Below, piece by piece: positions 34,433 to 43,426 of a stretch of DNA of 59,170 bases. Within the stretch, counting starts at the first letter, position 1. The number at the start of each line of letters is the position of its first letter. Position numbers and translations under genes: made by a program. Below the pieces are notes generated by a model. That model was not told where the DNA came from and did not search any database. It saw only the letters and a program-made list of their open reading frames with translations. Where the stretch lies: contig JASLIW010000043.1 in assembly GCA_030152865.1 (NCBI GenBank), positions 1 through 59,170 of the forward strand, written 5' to 3'. Source of the DNA: Bacteroides sp. (GTDB lineage Bacteria; Bacteroidota; Bacteroidia; Bacteroidales; Bacteroidaceae).

Positions 34433-35122
34433 CTATTTTACAATAAATGCAAACCATAATGCTACAAATGCAAAGCCTACAACGATAAGTGTAGAATATA
34501 CATTTGAAACAACTTTCCAACGATTAATCCAGATTTCATTGCTCCAACCTAATGATTGCATAGAACTCCAAAAACCATGTGTTAGATGGAACCATAAAGC
34601 AACCAACCATACTAAGTATAATACTGTAAAAATAGGGCTACTAAATGTGTGTTTAATTAAGGCATAGCCATCAGTTACACTTACTGGGTTCTCAAGTCCA
34701 GCTACAGCTACCTCATGGAAGCCCATGATTTCTTGGAATTGCATGTTGTACCAGAAATTGTATAAGTGAAGGCCAAGACCTACTAATACAATAATACCAA
34801 GGACTAACATGTTTTGAGAAGCCCATTTTACTGTCTCTCTACGAGTTACCACATCATAGCGTTCATTACCACGGGCTTTTCTGTTTTGAATAGTTAACCA
34901 GAAAGCATAGATAATGTGAATGATGAATAGTGCAGCAAGCCCAATTGTAGCTACAAGGGCATACCAATTAGCTCCTAAAAATTCACAGATAGCATTATAT
35001 GCCGAGCCTGAGAAGACAGCGACAAGATTCATTGCCATGTGAAACGTCAAAAATAGGACTAGGGCGATACCAGTAACACTCATCACCACTTTCCTACCTA
35101 TAGATGAATTTTTTAACCACAT
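34433..35122 (-). CDS. frdC: Succinate dehydrogenase/fumarate reductase cytochrome b subunit
   Basis: Membrane anchor of 229 residues with five predicted helices, as in the single-subunit di-haem b558 type. Candidate haem-ligand His residues are in FLTFHMAMNL, FIIHIIYAFW, LGLHLYNFW and LWFHLTHGFWSSMQS. It begins MWLKNSSIGRKVVMSVTGIALVLF, typical of the family. It is first in frdCAB. A TATTTTTG -7 box facing it lies at 35192-35199. Confidence 0.93.
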   Translation of the reverse strand: MWLKNSSIGRKVVMSVTGIALVLFLTFHMAMNLVAVFSGSAYNAICEFLGANWYALVATIGLAALFIIHIIYAFWLTIQNRKARGNERYDVVTRRETVKWASQNMLVLGIIVLVGLGLHLYNFWYNMQFQEIMGFHEVAVAGLENPVSVTDGYALIKHTFSSPIFTVLYLVWLVALWFHLTHGFWSSMQSLGWSNEIWINRWKVVSNVYSTLIVVGFAFVALWFAFIVK

Positions 35123-35191
35123 AAATGATTGATTTTAAATTATTTAATTGTTTGAACTATAAATTCCTGTTAAAATTAATTTCTATAATTG

Positions 35192-35199
35192 CAAAAATA
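35192..35199 (-). promoter_or_regulatory. -7 promoter box for frdCAB (TATTTTTG)
   Basis: Full TAnnTTTG match on the minus strand, 70 bases before the frdC ATG. No -33 TTG at the usual distance. Confidence 0.4.
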
Positions 35200-35353
35200 G
35201 ATAAAACATTTACTATTTAAAAAAGAATTACAGAAATAATTCCTCAATACGTCTATACTCTCTTATTAAATGCTTTTATGTAAGTATGCAATTGCTGATT
35301 TGAGCTAGTATATTTTGAGGTGAAAAAGAAGATAACGACTCCCATACAAACAA

Positions 35354-35387
35354 AGAACGCTTGCATACTAAGGTAAGCAAACGTTCT
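35354..35387 (-). terminator. Hairpin downstream of the PL8 operon
   Basis: A 6-bp plus 4-bp stem with one mismatch (35354-35364 with 35377-35387) and a 12-base loop lies about 80 bases after the PL8 stop. On the minus strand it is followed by TTTGTTTG, a weak U-tract. Confidence 0.5.
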
Positions 35388-35469
35388 GTATATTAATAAG
35401 TTTTAGCTTTGTTTTATTTAGATTAGGTTGGCACTAACGTGCAACTTTTTGATTCTAAAAAGATTGTAG

Positions 35470-38400
35470 CTACTCGCTGTCTTGTTTTAACTCTATTTGC
35501 TGAGTCAAACCATGTTGACATATCCAGGAAATGTAGGTTTTCCCCTCAGCTTGTTTGATACTAACCGTATCGCTAAGCCCTGTCATTTTCCAAAGACCCT
35601 GTAAGGTTAATACAACTTGAGTTTTTTTACTCTCATTATCCTTCCATGATGTAGCATAGGGGTTCACCATCATACGTTTGCCTTGCTTATCATATATTTC
35701 TTTAGAAGGTCCTGTGTAAAAAGCTAAGTCTGGATTACTTAAAGCCACAGTCAAGTTCTTTTTATGTTGTTGAATCATGACTAGTGAAGGCGTGTCCACA
35801 TGTTTTAATACAGACTTGTAACTTAGCTCGCCAGCCTCAAATAGAACATAAGATGTAGTATGGCTAAGTAGATCTTTTACGATGTGTGCCTCTCTATTTT
35901 GTTGGAGTACTTCATAAGTTTTTTTGACCTTTTTGGCAGCTTTAAAGTCTGTTTTAGGCATTACTACATATTCATACGCTTCATTTTGAGGTGCCTTGGC
36001 GTGATCAATAATCAAACTCACCCAATCCGCTTGTGTAGGTTTGCCTTTATTGCTCTTAGATACCTGGGGGTAGTTTTTTTCAAATCTTATTTTGGGCAGG
36101 CTAGTTTTAGCTATATAGTAGGATGTACCCATAGGGTCTGTCCACACTTGGCGGTTTGAATTTTGTTGTTCCCAAAAAATCTTTTCTTCTTGGCTTTGTA
36201 CAGCTAGCTGAAAGACGGTTGTCTCAGTATTATATTCTTCATTGGTGTTTTCAATGTTAGAACCTAAACTGATGATACGATTGTCAAAAAAGTGGTATGA
36301 CTTACGTGCTCGATGTGATCCTTCGTATCGATCATGCTCGTGGAGTTTTATACCATAAGCTCCATTTTGATTATTGATTGTAACTCCGCCCGCAAATGAT
36401 TCGTCGGAGAGAAGCATCTCTGATCTGTTTTTCGCAGCACGCATTTTATCGATAGGCAGATTGAGAGCAGTAGCTCCGGGTATTCTTGCCCAGTTAAATC
36501 CTTCTTCAATCCATCCACTTGTTTTGGGTGTTACAACTTCACCTTCTTTTGCTGTTAAAATCTGAAGGGTACCATAAGATAAGTACCTACCGTAAAAGTT
36601 TTCACGGGCATAGTGTTCTGAAGCCCAAAAATAGCGGGAGAAACCTTTGGCTAGAGCGAGCCAATTATCTCTGCGGTGAGCAGCGATAGAGGCATAAGCT
36701 ATTGCCTTGTTTCCTTGTGGGTGAGGCTCAGCCTTTATGCCCTTCCTTTTAAAGAAGGAGCTTGTCTTAGCAATTTCTTGATTTGATGAACTGGGTACAT
36801 ATTCAGGATGCTCAGTGCTTTTAGGCTGCTTGGTTAATCTGAGAAAGGCTGCTGCCATCTCCTGGTCTATCGCTTTTGTGCCATCGGCTGTTCCCGATAA
36901 GGCCATACGAGCAAACTGCATCGGTGCTAGTTTGCCTTTGCCATCAGGATGTCTGCCAGAGAGCGCTAGCGGGAAATGATTTTGATTGCAGTAGAAGCGC
37001 ATGGCTAACAAGACATTCCTTACTGTTGCATGGCCTTCTTCTGATATAGCAAAAGGTGTTTGGTGAAAGATATAAATCATGTTAGTAGCACCTTCTAGCC
37101 CACCTACAGCATACGCAGGGTAATGATTGACATGGTGAAATGCACCCCCATCTACCTTAAACGAGCCCGTCAGGCCAGGAGATGGCTTACATCCTGTATC
37201 TACCCATCTGCTGTATGCTCTTATGTATTGGAATTTTTCAGGAGTGTCATCCATAATGAGAATGCTACAAATCTTTGCCATAGCCAGTGTATTAAATGCA
37301 TCCATATCTTGGCCGTTGACAGTAGGTCGAATAAAGACTTCATTCGTTTGTGCATACCATTGTAGTGCTTGATAGATATGACTTAATCTACCCGTTTGCA
37401 TTAAAACATCTTTCATAAGGAAGCAAGCAGTAAAGAAGCCTCTAAAACTATATCCATAATGGCTGGCATTACCCAGTCCACTCCCATAGGCCACACCCTG
37501 ATCTTGTGCGTAATCAATCATTAGAAGAAATAGTTCTTCAAGTTGCTTACGGTGCTCTTGGTTCGTAGTATTGGCGTGATTATTTGCTATCTTATACATC
37601 AAGTTAAAATAGTCTTTGTATTCTTGCCCTCGCTTAGCAAAAAGATTCCTTTGCCACTTAGGGAGTAGCTTTTCAAAAGCCTCCGCATAGTACACATAGA
37701 ATAAAGGAACACCTTTTAAAATATCCCCTTCTCGATGAATGTTATATTTGCTCAACTCCTTTTTAAGCTTGTCTATTTTTTTTGCATTGACAGAGGTAGG
37801 CTTTACGATTAGCTCTCTTAGGCGAGTATCCATAAGCTTAGCGTACTGCTTGTCTTCTGTAGTTAGAGGTCTTAATAGGTCTTTGTCGGGCTCTATATTC
37901 GATTTTTCTAACATTACCTGCCAATGATTACTTACTCCTTTGTTTACAAAAGGCTGATGGATATCAGGGGTGTGATGGCGTTTGTCGACCTTTGAGCTGG
38001 TAAGAATCATATCAAAAAACACATCACCCTTTTCTTTTGGTGCTATGACCTTCAGTTTATTCATCCCAAGCTCAGGAGAGCCTTGCATGTCTCTTTGATA
38101 AGCCACATAAATAAGTCTCCAGCCCTTGAAGTTTAAGTTATACTCAAACCAGCTACACTTTAGTGAGTCTTTATAAAATTCAAATCTTAGTGTATCATCT
38201 ATTGGGTTGGGGTTGTAAATCCAAGTAGAGAAAGTGGATATGTGTGAGGCTCCACGCTTATCTTCCTCGTAGGCTAAGTCTCTTTCAATTACTAATGAGC
38301 TACTTGGATTAAAACTCCATTGGAGAGAGTGAGCTCCGTCTTTGTAATAGCTTGTAGATTGACTCAGTGAAGAATCCTGAGCTTTAAACTCTGCAGGTAC

Positions 38401-38502
38401 ACCTGCTTCGAACGAGATTAATCTAGGATGCTTAATGAGTTCTTTACCCCAAGTAGGGGAGTAAACAAACAAAAGTGTGAAAATAAGAAGTACTTGTTTC
38501 AT
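35470..38502 (-). CDS. Chondroitinase ABC-type polysaccharide lyase (PL8), paralogue 1
   Basis: Exported lyase of 1010 residues with a signal peptide ending near TWGK. The order is an N-terminal jelly-roll domain (to about 190), an alpha/alpha toroid catalytic domain (about 210-570) and C-terminal beta-sandwiches. Likely catalytic residues by family comparison are His457 and Tyr464 (DGGAFHHVNHYPAY), Arg517 (SGRHPDG) and Glu629 (WASEHY). The enzyme would cleave chondroitin or dermatan sulfate, and maybe hyaluronan, by beta-elimination to unsaturated products. It follows a close paralogue across an 83-base gap that contains a terminator. Endo or exo mode cannot be told. Confidence 0.9.
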   Translation of the reverse strand: MKQVLLIFTLLFVYSPTWGKELIKHPRLISFEAGVPAEFKAQDSSLSQSTSYYKDGAHSLQWSFNPSSSLVIERDLAYEEDKRGASHISTFSTWIYNPNPIDDTLRFEFYKDSLKCSWFEYNLNFKGWRLIYVAYQRDMQGSPELGMNKLKVIAPKEKGDVFFDMILTSSKVDKRHHTPDIHQPFVNKGVSNHWQVMLEKSNIEPDKDLLRPLTTEDKQYAKLMDTRLRELIVKPTSVNAKKIDKLKKELSKYNIHREGDILKGVPLFYVYYAEAFEKLLPKWQRNLFAKRGQEYKDYFNLMYKIANNHANTTNQEHRKQLEELFLLMIDYAQDQGVAYGSGLGNASHYGYSFRGFFTACFLMKDVLMQTGRLSHIYQALQWYAQTNEVFIRPTVNGQDMDAFNTLAMAKICSILIMDDTPEKFQYIRAYSRWVDTGCKPSPGLTGSFKVDGGAFHHVNHYPAYAVGGLEGATNMIYIFHQTPFAISEEGHATVRNVLLAMRFYCNQNHFPLALSGRHPDGKGKLAPMQFARMALSGTADGTKAIDQEMAAAFLRLTKQPKSTEHPEYVPSSSNQEIAKTSSFFKRKGIKAEPHPQGNKAIAYASIAAHRRDNWLALAKGFSRYFWASEHYARENFYGRYLSYGTLQILTAKEGEVVTPKTSGWIEEGFNWARIPGATALNLPIDKMRAAKNRSEMLLSDESFAGGVTINNQNGAYGIKLHEHDRYEGSHRARKSYHFFDNRIISLGSNIENTNEEYNTETTVFQLAVQSQEEKIFWEQQNSNRQVWTDPMGTSYYIAKTSLPKIRFEKNYPQVSKSNKGKPTQADWVSLIIDHAKAPQNEAYEYVVMPKTDFKAAKKVKKTYEVLQQNREAHIVKDLLSHTTSYVLFEAGELSYKSVLKHVDTPSLVMIQQHKKNLTVALSNPDLAFYTGPSKEIYDKQGKRMMVNPYATSWKDNESKKTQVVLTLQGLWKMTGLSDTVSIKQAEGKTYISWICQHGLTQQIELKQDSE

Positions 38503-38533
38503 TATTTATAGATAAATAGTGTTTAATGAGAAT

Positions 38534-38566
38534 AAAAAGAGAGTACTTGTAAAAGCACTCCCTTTT
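38534..38566 (-). terminator. Intrinsic terminator between the two PL8 genes
   Basis: On the minus strand a 14-bp stem (38535-38548 with 38553-38566, two G-T pairs) with a 4-base loop ends in a run of five T. It falls inside the 83-base gap between the paralogues, 20 bases after the upstream gene's stop. Confidence 0.8.
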
Positions 38567-38585
38567 CTAAATCCTCCACATAGAG

Positions 38586-41500
38586 TTATTTTACTTTTTC
38601 TAGTTTCGCGTTGATACTTGCTGCATCCTTACATTGAAACACTAGGTCAGTATGATCTCCGTTAATACGAACCAGAATATATCCATTGTTTTCTGTAAGC
38701 ATCCAGTGTCCCTTTAGGCTAACAGTGACTGGAATAAGCTGGCTTTCATTCGAGATCCAAGGACGAGAATAGATACTTCTTTCAACTCGCTTTCCATCTT
38801 CGTCTAGTAGCTCATCAGATTCTCCTCTGTATAGTGCTAAGTCTGGATTGCTTAGGGTTAGATCTATTGACGTTCCTAGGTCTTGTACCATCATTAGGCA
38901 AGTTGTATCTACTTGCTGAATGATATTGCTATTTATTTGTTTTGGAGTTTCAAAGAATGCATAAGAAACTGTATTACTCAAATTATCTTTAACAATATGT
39001 GCGTTCCTATCTTGCTGAATCACCTCATAGGTTTGTGCAATCTGTTTGCTTTGATTGAGTTTATACTGCGTTTGTGGCAAAATTGCGTACTCATAAGATG
39101 CTCCTTTTGGAGCCTTTCCATGATCAATAACTAGGTTTACCCAATTACCTTGCGATTCCTTACCTGTATTTTGGTATCGTGAATGCTGAGGAAAGTTCTT
39201 TTCGAAAACAATTTTATTATCCGCTTTCTTAGGTATAAAGTAGGCCGTACCTAAATGATCAATATAGAGCTGATTTTTAGGTTTGAACTTATTCCAATAG
39301 TTTACAAAATCATGTTCAGCAGCCGTAAGCTGGAATATAGTAGTCTCCGTGTGATAATCCTTATTTGTGTTTTCGATATCAGAGCCAAGACAGATAATTC
39401 TATCATTAAAGAAGTGATAAGATTTTCTTGCACGGTGTGAGCCGTTGTATTTGTCATGCTCATGCAATTTCATAGCAAATAAGCCATCTCTATTTCTGTG
39501 TGACAGACCACCAGCAAATGCTTCATCCGAGTAAAGCATTTCTTCGAAGCCCGAGAAAACATCAACATTAAGAACATTTGCTTTTAATTGCTCAACAGGT
39601 AGATGAATAGCTGTTGCTCCAGGTATTCGACCCCAATCAAAGCCTTCTTGTAGCCAACCACTAGACTCTGGAGTTACTCGTTCGCCTGGTTTTGCAGTCA
39701 TGATTTGTAAGCTGCCATGAGCAAGGTAGCGTCCATACAAGTTCGCTCCAAGATAATGCTCGGCTGCCCATAGGTAGCGTGAGTGCCCTCTAGCTACAGC
39801 AGACCAATTGCTTCTTCGCTGTGCAGAAACACAACCATAACCTAGCGCTATATTTCCTTCTGGATCTTGCTCTGCTTTTATACCTTGTTGTGTAAACAAA
39901 AGAGTCATCTGTGTACTCTCTGTTTTTTTAGACTTGGGCATGTACTCTGGCTTATTCGAGTCATTGTCAGCTTGGATGAGTCTGAGGTAGGCTGCAGCCA
40001 TTTCCTTGTCAATGGCTTCTTTACCATCAGGAGTGCCTGATACAGCCATTCTTGCGTAATGCATAGGTACTATTTCGCCCTTTCCATCAGGATGTCTACC
40101 AGACATTGAGAGGGGGAAGTGCGTGGTATTGCAGTAAAAGCGCATAGTCATTAACACATTCTTTAAAGTTTCATGACCATATTCAGATACGGCAAAAGAT
40201 GTTTTGCTAAGAATGTAGAGCATATTAGTAGCTCCGTTTAATCCACCCACAGCATAGGCTGGATAATTGTTTCTGTGGTGGAATGCTCCTCCATCTGCTT
40301 TGAAGGCACCATCTAGTCCGGGCGAAGGCTTACAGCCAGTATCTATCCACCTACTAAATGCTCTTACATATTGTAGTTTTTCTGGAGAATCCTCCATAAT
40401 TAAGACACTACAAATACGTCCCATGGATAAGGTGTTAAAAGCATCCATGTCAATACCATCCTTTATTGGACGAATAAATGTTTCATTTGTTTGAGCATAC
40501 CATTGTAAAGTCTTCATGGCTTCATTGAGGTGTCCAGTTTGAGCCAATAAATCCTTCATCAAGAAATAAGATGTAAACAAGCCTCTAAAGCTATAGCCAT
40601 AGTGGCTAGCATTACCCAGACCACTGCCATAGGCTACACCTTGGTCTGTGGCATGTAGGTACATTTTAAGGAACATATCGCCTAGCTCCTTTTTCAAATT
40701 AGCATCCTCTGTGCTGTTGTAGTTGATTGCTATTTTTTGCATGAGGTTGAAGTACTTTTGATACTCATGCCCCTGCTTAGTGTAGAAGTTTTTGTGCCAG
40801 TTCGGCATCAAGCGTTCAAACACTTCACCCCAGCGCACAAAGAACATGGATCGACCTGTGAGGACACCTTTGGTGTTTGTGATTTGGTAATAGTCAAACT
40901 CCTCTTTTAGTTTATCTAACTTCTTCTGGTTTACAGTCACAGGTTCGAAAATAATAGATCTCAACCTGTCTTCCATAACAGCAATATCCTCTAGCTCTTC
41001 ACGCTTCATTTTTTCTGTATAGAGAGCTGGGTCAGGCTTGATTTGTGAGTTTTCAAGGAGTGTTAACCAGTGATTAGAGATTCCTTTATTGACAAAAGGT
41101 AATTGCAGGTCAGGCGTATGGTGTCTATGGTCAATTTTTGATGCAGTAAGCATGAGGTCAAAAAAGAGCTCTCCATCCTCTTCTGGAGCGATGATTTGAA
41201 TTTCATTCATGCCTTCTTCCGGGTGGCCACTCATATCTCTTTCATACGAAGCATATACAGCTCTCCAGCCCTTGAAGTTCAAGTTCATAGAGAAATACGA
41301 GCATTTTTTCCCATCCTTAAGAAACACAAAATCTAGTTGGTTCTCGCTTGCCTGCGGATTGTATACCCACATGGTAAATGACGAAAGGTAAGTGTCTATG
41401 CCACTTGGGTCTTTGGGTTCGAAGTTTAGGTCTTTTTTGATACTTAGTACTCCATTGGGGTTGTAAGTCCAATGTAGTGACTGTTTTCCGTCCTTAAATC

Positions 41501-41672
41501 GAAGAGTAGACACGTCAGCCTTAGAAAGCTTTGTTGTAACGAATGAAGGAACTTTCTTTTCTTCAAAGGAGAGTAAGCGCTCATGCTTGAAAAGCTGTGC
41601 ACTAGCTGATAAGCTGTAAAAAGCGACACATCCCAAAAGGAATGTGCGCTTGATGTATTTTAGTATTTTCAT
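38586..41672 (-). CDS. Chondroitinase ABC-type polysaccharide lyase (PL8), paralogue 2
   Basis: Exported lyase of 1028 residues with a signal peptide ending at SASAQ. It aligns with paralogue 1 over its whole length, by eye at around half identical residues, with the same domain order. Likely catalytic residues are His466 and Tyr473 (GGAFHHRNNYPAY), Arg526 (SGRHPDG) and Glu638 (WAAEHY). The N-terminal jelly-roll and the C-terminal third diverge most. It lies 23 bases after the sulfatase stop, so both are probably made from one message. Two copies may split endo and exo action or different sulfation patterns. Confidence 0.9.
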   Translation of the reverse strand: MKILKYIKRTFLLGCVAFYSLSASAQLFKHERLLSFEEKKVPSFVTTKLSKADVSTLRFKDGKQSLHWTYNPNGVLSIKKDLNFEPKDPSGIDTYLSSFTMWVYNPQASENQLDFVFLKDGKKCSYFSMNLNFKGWRAVYASYERDMSGHPEEGMNEIQIIAPEEDGELFFDLMLTASKIDHRHHTPDLQLPFVNKGISNHWLTLLENSQIKPDPALYTEKMKREELEDIAVMEDRLRSIIFEPVTVNQKKLDKLKEEFDYYQITNTKGVLTGRSMFFVRWGEVFERLMPNWHKNFYTKQGHEYQKYFNLMQKIAINYNSTEDANLKKELGDMFLKMYLHATDQGVAYGSGLGNASHYGYSFRGLFTSYFLMKDLLAQTGHLNEAMKTLQWYAQTNETFIRPIKDGIDMDAFNTLSMGRICSVLIMEDSPEKLQYVRAFSRWIDTGCKPSPGLDGAFKADGGAFHHRNNYPAYAVGGLNGATNMLYILSKTSFAVSEYGHETLKNVLMTMRFYCNTTHFPLSMSGRHPDGKGEIVPMHYARMAVSGTPDGKEAIDKEMAAAYLRLIQADNDSNKPEYMPKSKKTESTQMTLLFTQQGIKAEQDPEGNIALGYGCVSAQRRSNWSAVARGHSRYLWAAEHYLGANLYGRYLAHGSLQIMTAKPGERVTPESSGWLQEGFDWGRIPGATAIHLPVEQLKANVLNVDVFSGFEEMLYSDEAFAGGLSHRNRDGLFAMKLHEHDKYNGSHRARKSYHFFNDRIICLGSDIENTNKDYHTETTIFQLTAAEHDFVNYWNKFKPKNQLYIDHLGTAYFIPKKADNKIVFEKNFPQHSRYQNTGKESQGNWVNLVIDHGKAPKGASYEYAILPQTQYKLNQSKQIAQTYEVIQQDRNAHIVKDNLSNTVSYAFFETPKQINSNIIQQVDTTCLMMVQDLGTSIDLTLSNPDLALYRGESDELLDEDGKRVERSIYSRPWISNESQLIPVTVSLKGHWMLTENNGYILVRINGDHTDLVFQCKDAASINAKLEKVK

Positions 41673-41695
41673 TGTGTGTAAGGAACTAAAATGGA

Positions 41696-43255
41696 TTAGT
41701 TATAAGGAATAATATTTGATAGAATTTTCTCTTGGTACCATCTGTCACCTGTCTCTTCGAGTAAAGTAGCTAGCTGCTGACACAAATCTTTAAATAAGTC
41801 AGCGTTTTCCTCGATATCTAAGTTCTCAAGTTGGTATGGATCCTTCTTGTCATTAAACATTAATGTCTTCTCTAGCTCTTTAGTCTCTTTATTGATGTAT
41901 AAGGCTAAAGTATAATCGGCTGTCTTTATACCTCTTGAGCTTGGGAAATAATCTTTGACCATTCCATTTTCATCTTTATCGCCATTTACATTTTGAATGT
42001 AGATAGCCGCGGTAGGTCTTTCTATTTGATGTTCTTCTTCCAAAAGAATAGGAGCAAAGTTGCGTCCATCCAAATTATCAGGTAACAAGTCTGCTAAGCC
42101 ACTTAGTCCTAATACCGTAGGCATAATATCTGGTGAAGACATCAATAAATCATCTACATGAGGTCTTAGCTTACCTGGATAGCGTACAATAAATGGGATA
42201 TTGATAGATTCAGCATAAGGTGAGTTCTTAGGGTCATCAGTGCCCTGACTAGCCATTGTTTCTCCATGATCAGAGGCAAAAATAACGATTGTGTTTTCTG
42301 TTAAGCCCTCTCTCTCAAGCGCCTCAAGAATACGTCCAAACTCACGATCAACTCCTGTTACAGAAGCAAAATAATAAGGGGTTGATTCTTTTGCTTTTGC
42401 TAGTGTTTTATCTGCATTTGGTCTAACAAGCAGACTATCTAGCGGTTTATCCTTATATAGGTTGTAATCCACTTCCATTACGTCATCTAAGGAGTGATAT
42501 GGACTGTGAGGCGGATTCATCCCAACCATTAAGAAAAATGGCTTATTTGAATCTCTGTCCTGCTTGGCATTTGTAATATACTCAATAGCTTTATCTGCCT
42601 CGTGTTGAGGTGACCACTCTTTTATTTCATGACGCTTACCGTCTGTATCCCAGTAGTGAGGTTCTTTATGAACGTCATAAGTTCCGTAGCTATACCAATA
42701 GTCAAAGTTGTGCCTATTTTCAGGAGCTGTGTAAGCATCCCATGCTGGGATACGATCCTCTACATACTTACCAGGTCTGTCAGGGTCATTCTTTGTGGGA
42801 TGTTCAGCATGTAGCTTTCCAATGTATCCACAGTTATATCCTGCCTTATGAAACACGTCGCTGATTGTTTCTATGTCTTGTCTTAAGGAAGAAAAAGGAC
42901 GTTCACTATTGCAGTTGAGTGTAATACCACTTCTATCAGGATACATACCAGTAAGGAGCATTCCTCGGTGTGGGCTACTCAGTGGGAAGTTACTAATAGC
43001 TGAAGTCAAGACTACAGACTCCTTTGCAAAATCATTCAACACAGGTGTGTGAGTGGGGTCTGCTGTAAAGTTTACATGCTCAGCAAACTCTTTCTCATTC
43101 CAAAAGGATAAGGCATGGTTTCTGAACTGGTCAGGAAACACATAAATAACATTTGGGAGCTTTTGTTCCTGTGTGGGTGAAGTAGCACAAGAAAACAGGC
43201 CTAGTGTACCAAAAGCACCTAAAGCTGCATTCTTTAAATTGAAGATGTTTCTCAT
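41696..43255 (-). CDS. S1-family sulfatase, Ser-type, lipoprotein
   Basis: Sulfate ester hydrolase of 519 residues from the ATG at 43255; a longer reading from 43300 puts residues before a good signal peptide and lipobox (LGLFSC). The formylglycine signature S-x-P-x-R is SSPHR at residues 93-97, so Ser93 should be oxidised by an anaerobic sulfatase-maturing enzyme encoded elsewhere. Other active-site segments are VFPDQFR and IFASDHGETMASQG. In this locus it probably removes a GalNAc sulfate from chondroitin oligosaccharides; whether 4-O or 6-O is not readable. It is the first enzyme gene after the regulator. Confidence 0.92.
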   Translation of the reverse strand: MRNIFNLKNAALGAFGTLGLFSCATSPTQEQKLPNVIYVFPDQFRNHALSFWNEKEFAEHVNFTADPTHTPVLNDFAKESVVLTSAISNFPLSSPHRGMLLTGMYPDRSGITLNCNSERPFSSLRQDIETISDVFHKAGYNCGYIGKLHAEHPTKNDPDRPGKYVEDRIPAWDAYTAPENRHNFDYWYSYGTYDVHKEPHYWDTDGKRHEIKEWSPQHEADKAIEYITNAKQDRDSNKPFFLMVGMNPPHSPYHSLDDVMEVDYNLYKDKPLDSLLVRPNADKTLAKAKESTPYYFASVTGVDREFGRILEALEREGLTENTIVIFASDHGETMASQGTDDPKNSPYAESINIPFIVRYPGKLRPHVDDLLMSSPDIMPTVLGLSGLADLLPDNLDGRNFAPILLEEEHQIERPTAAIYIQNVNGDKDENGMVKDYFPSSRGIKTADYTLALYINKETKELEKTLMFNDKKDPYQLENLDIEENADLFKDLCQQLATLLEETGDRWYQEKILSNIIPYN

Positions 43256-43395
43256 TTTTTTTATTTTTCCGGAAATTAAATGACTTCCTATTCTACTCAA
43301 ATAATTCTTTTCAGCTAATATAAATGGAAGACTTTTCTGCTGTGTGTAATAAAATACAATATTTGTATAGTATCGTATGTCAGAATGTGTTTGAG

Positions 43396-43411
43396 AACAT
43401 CTTAAGGTGTT
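43396..43411. repeat. 16-bp imperfect palindrome ahead of the sulfatase operon
   Basis: AACATCTTAAGGTGTT has one mismatched pair around a central CTTAAG. It lies about 140 bases upstream of the sulfatase start in the short gap after the regulator gene, where an operator would be expected. No second copy was found near the other arm. Confidence 0.3.
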
Positions 43412-43426
43412 GGCTATGAGTATATA

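Larger units (their letters stand above)
35123..35469. other. 347-base gene-free region between frdC and the PL8 gene
   Basis: AT-rich stretch without a plausible gene. It marks the border between core genes and the polysaccharide locus. It holds the candidate frdCAB promoter and an imperfect hairpin at 35354-35387 that probably ends the PL8 transcript. Confidence 0.6.

Noticed and set aside
35470..38502. Heparin as the main substrate of the locus
   Set aside because: The two large lyases carry chondroitinase-ABC (PL8) motifs, and no PL12/PL13 heparinase or N-sulfatase set is seen; the heparinase II/III fold of the third lyase is shared by several chondroitin and hyaluronan lyases.
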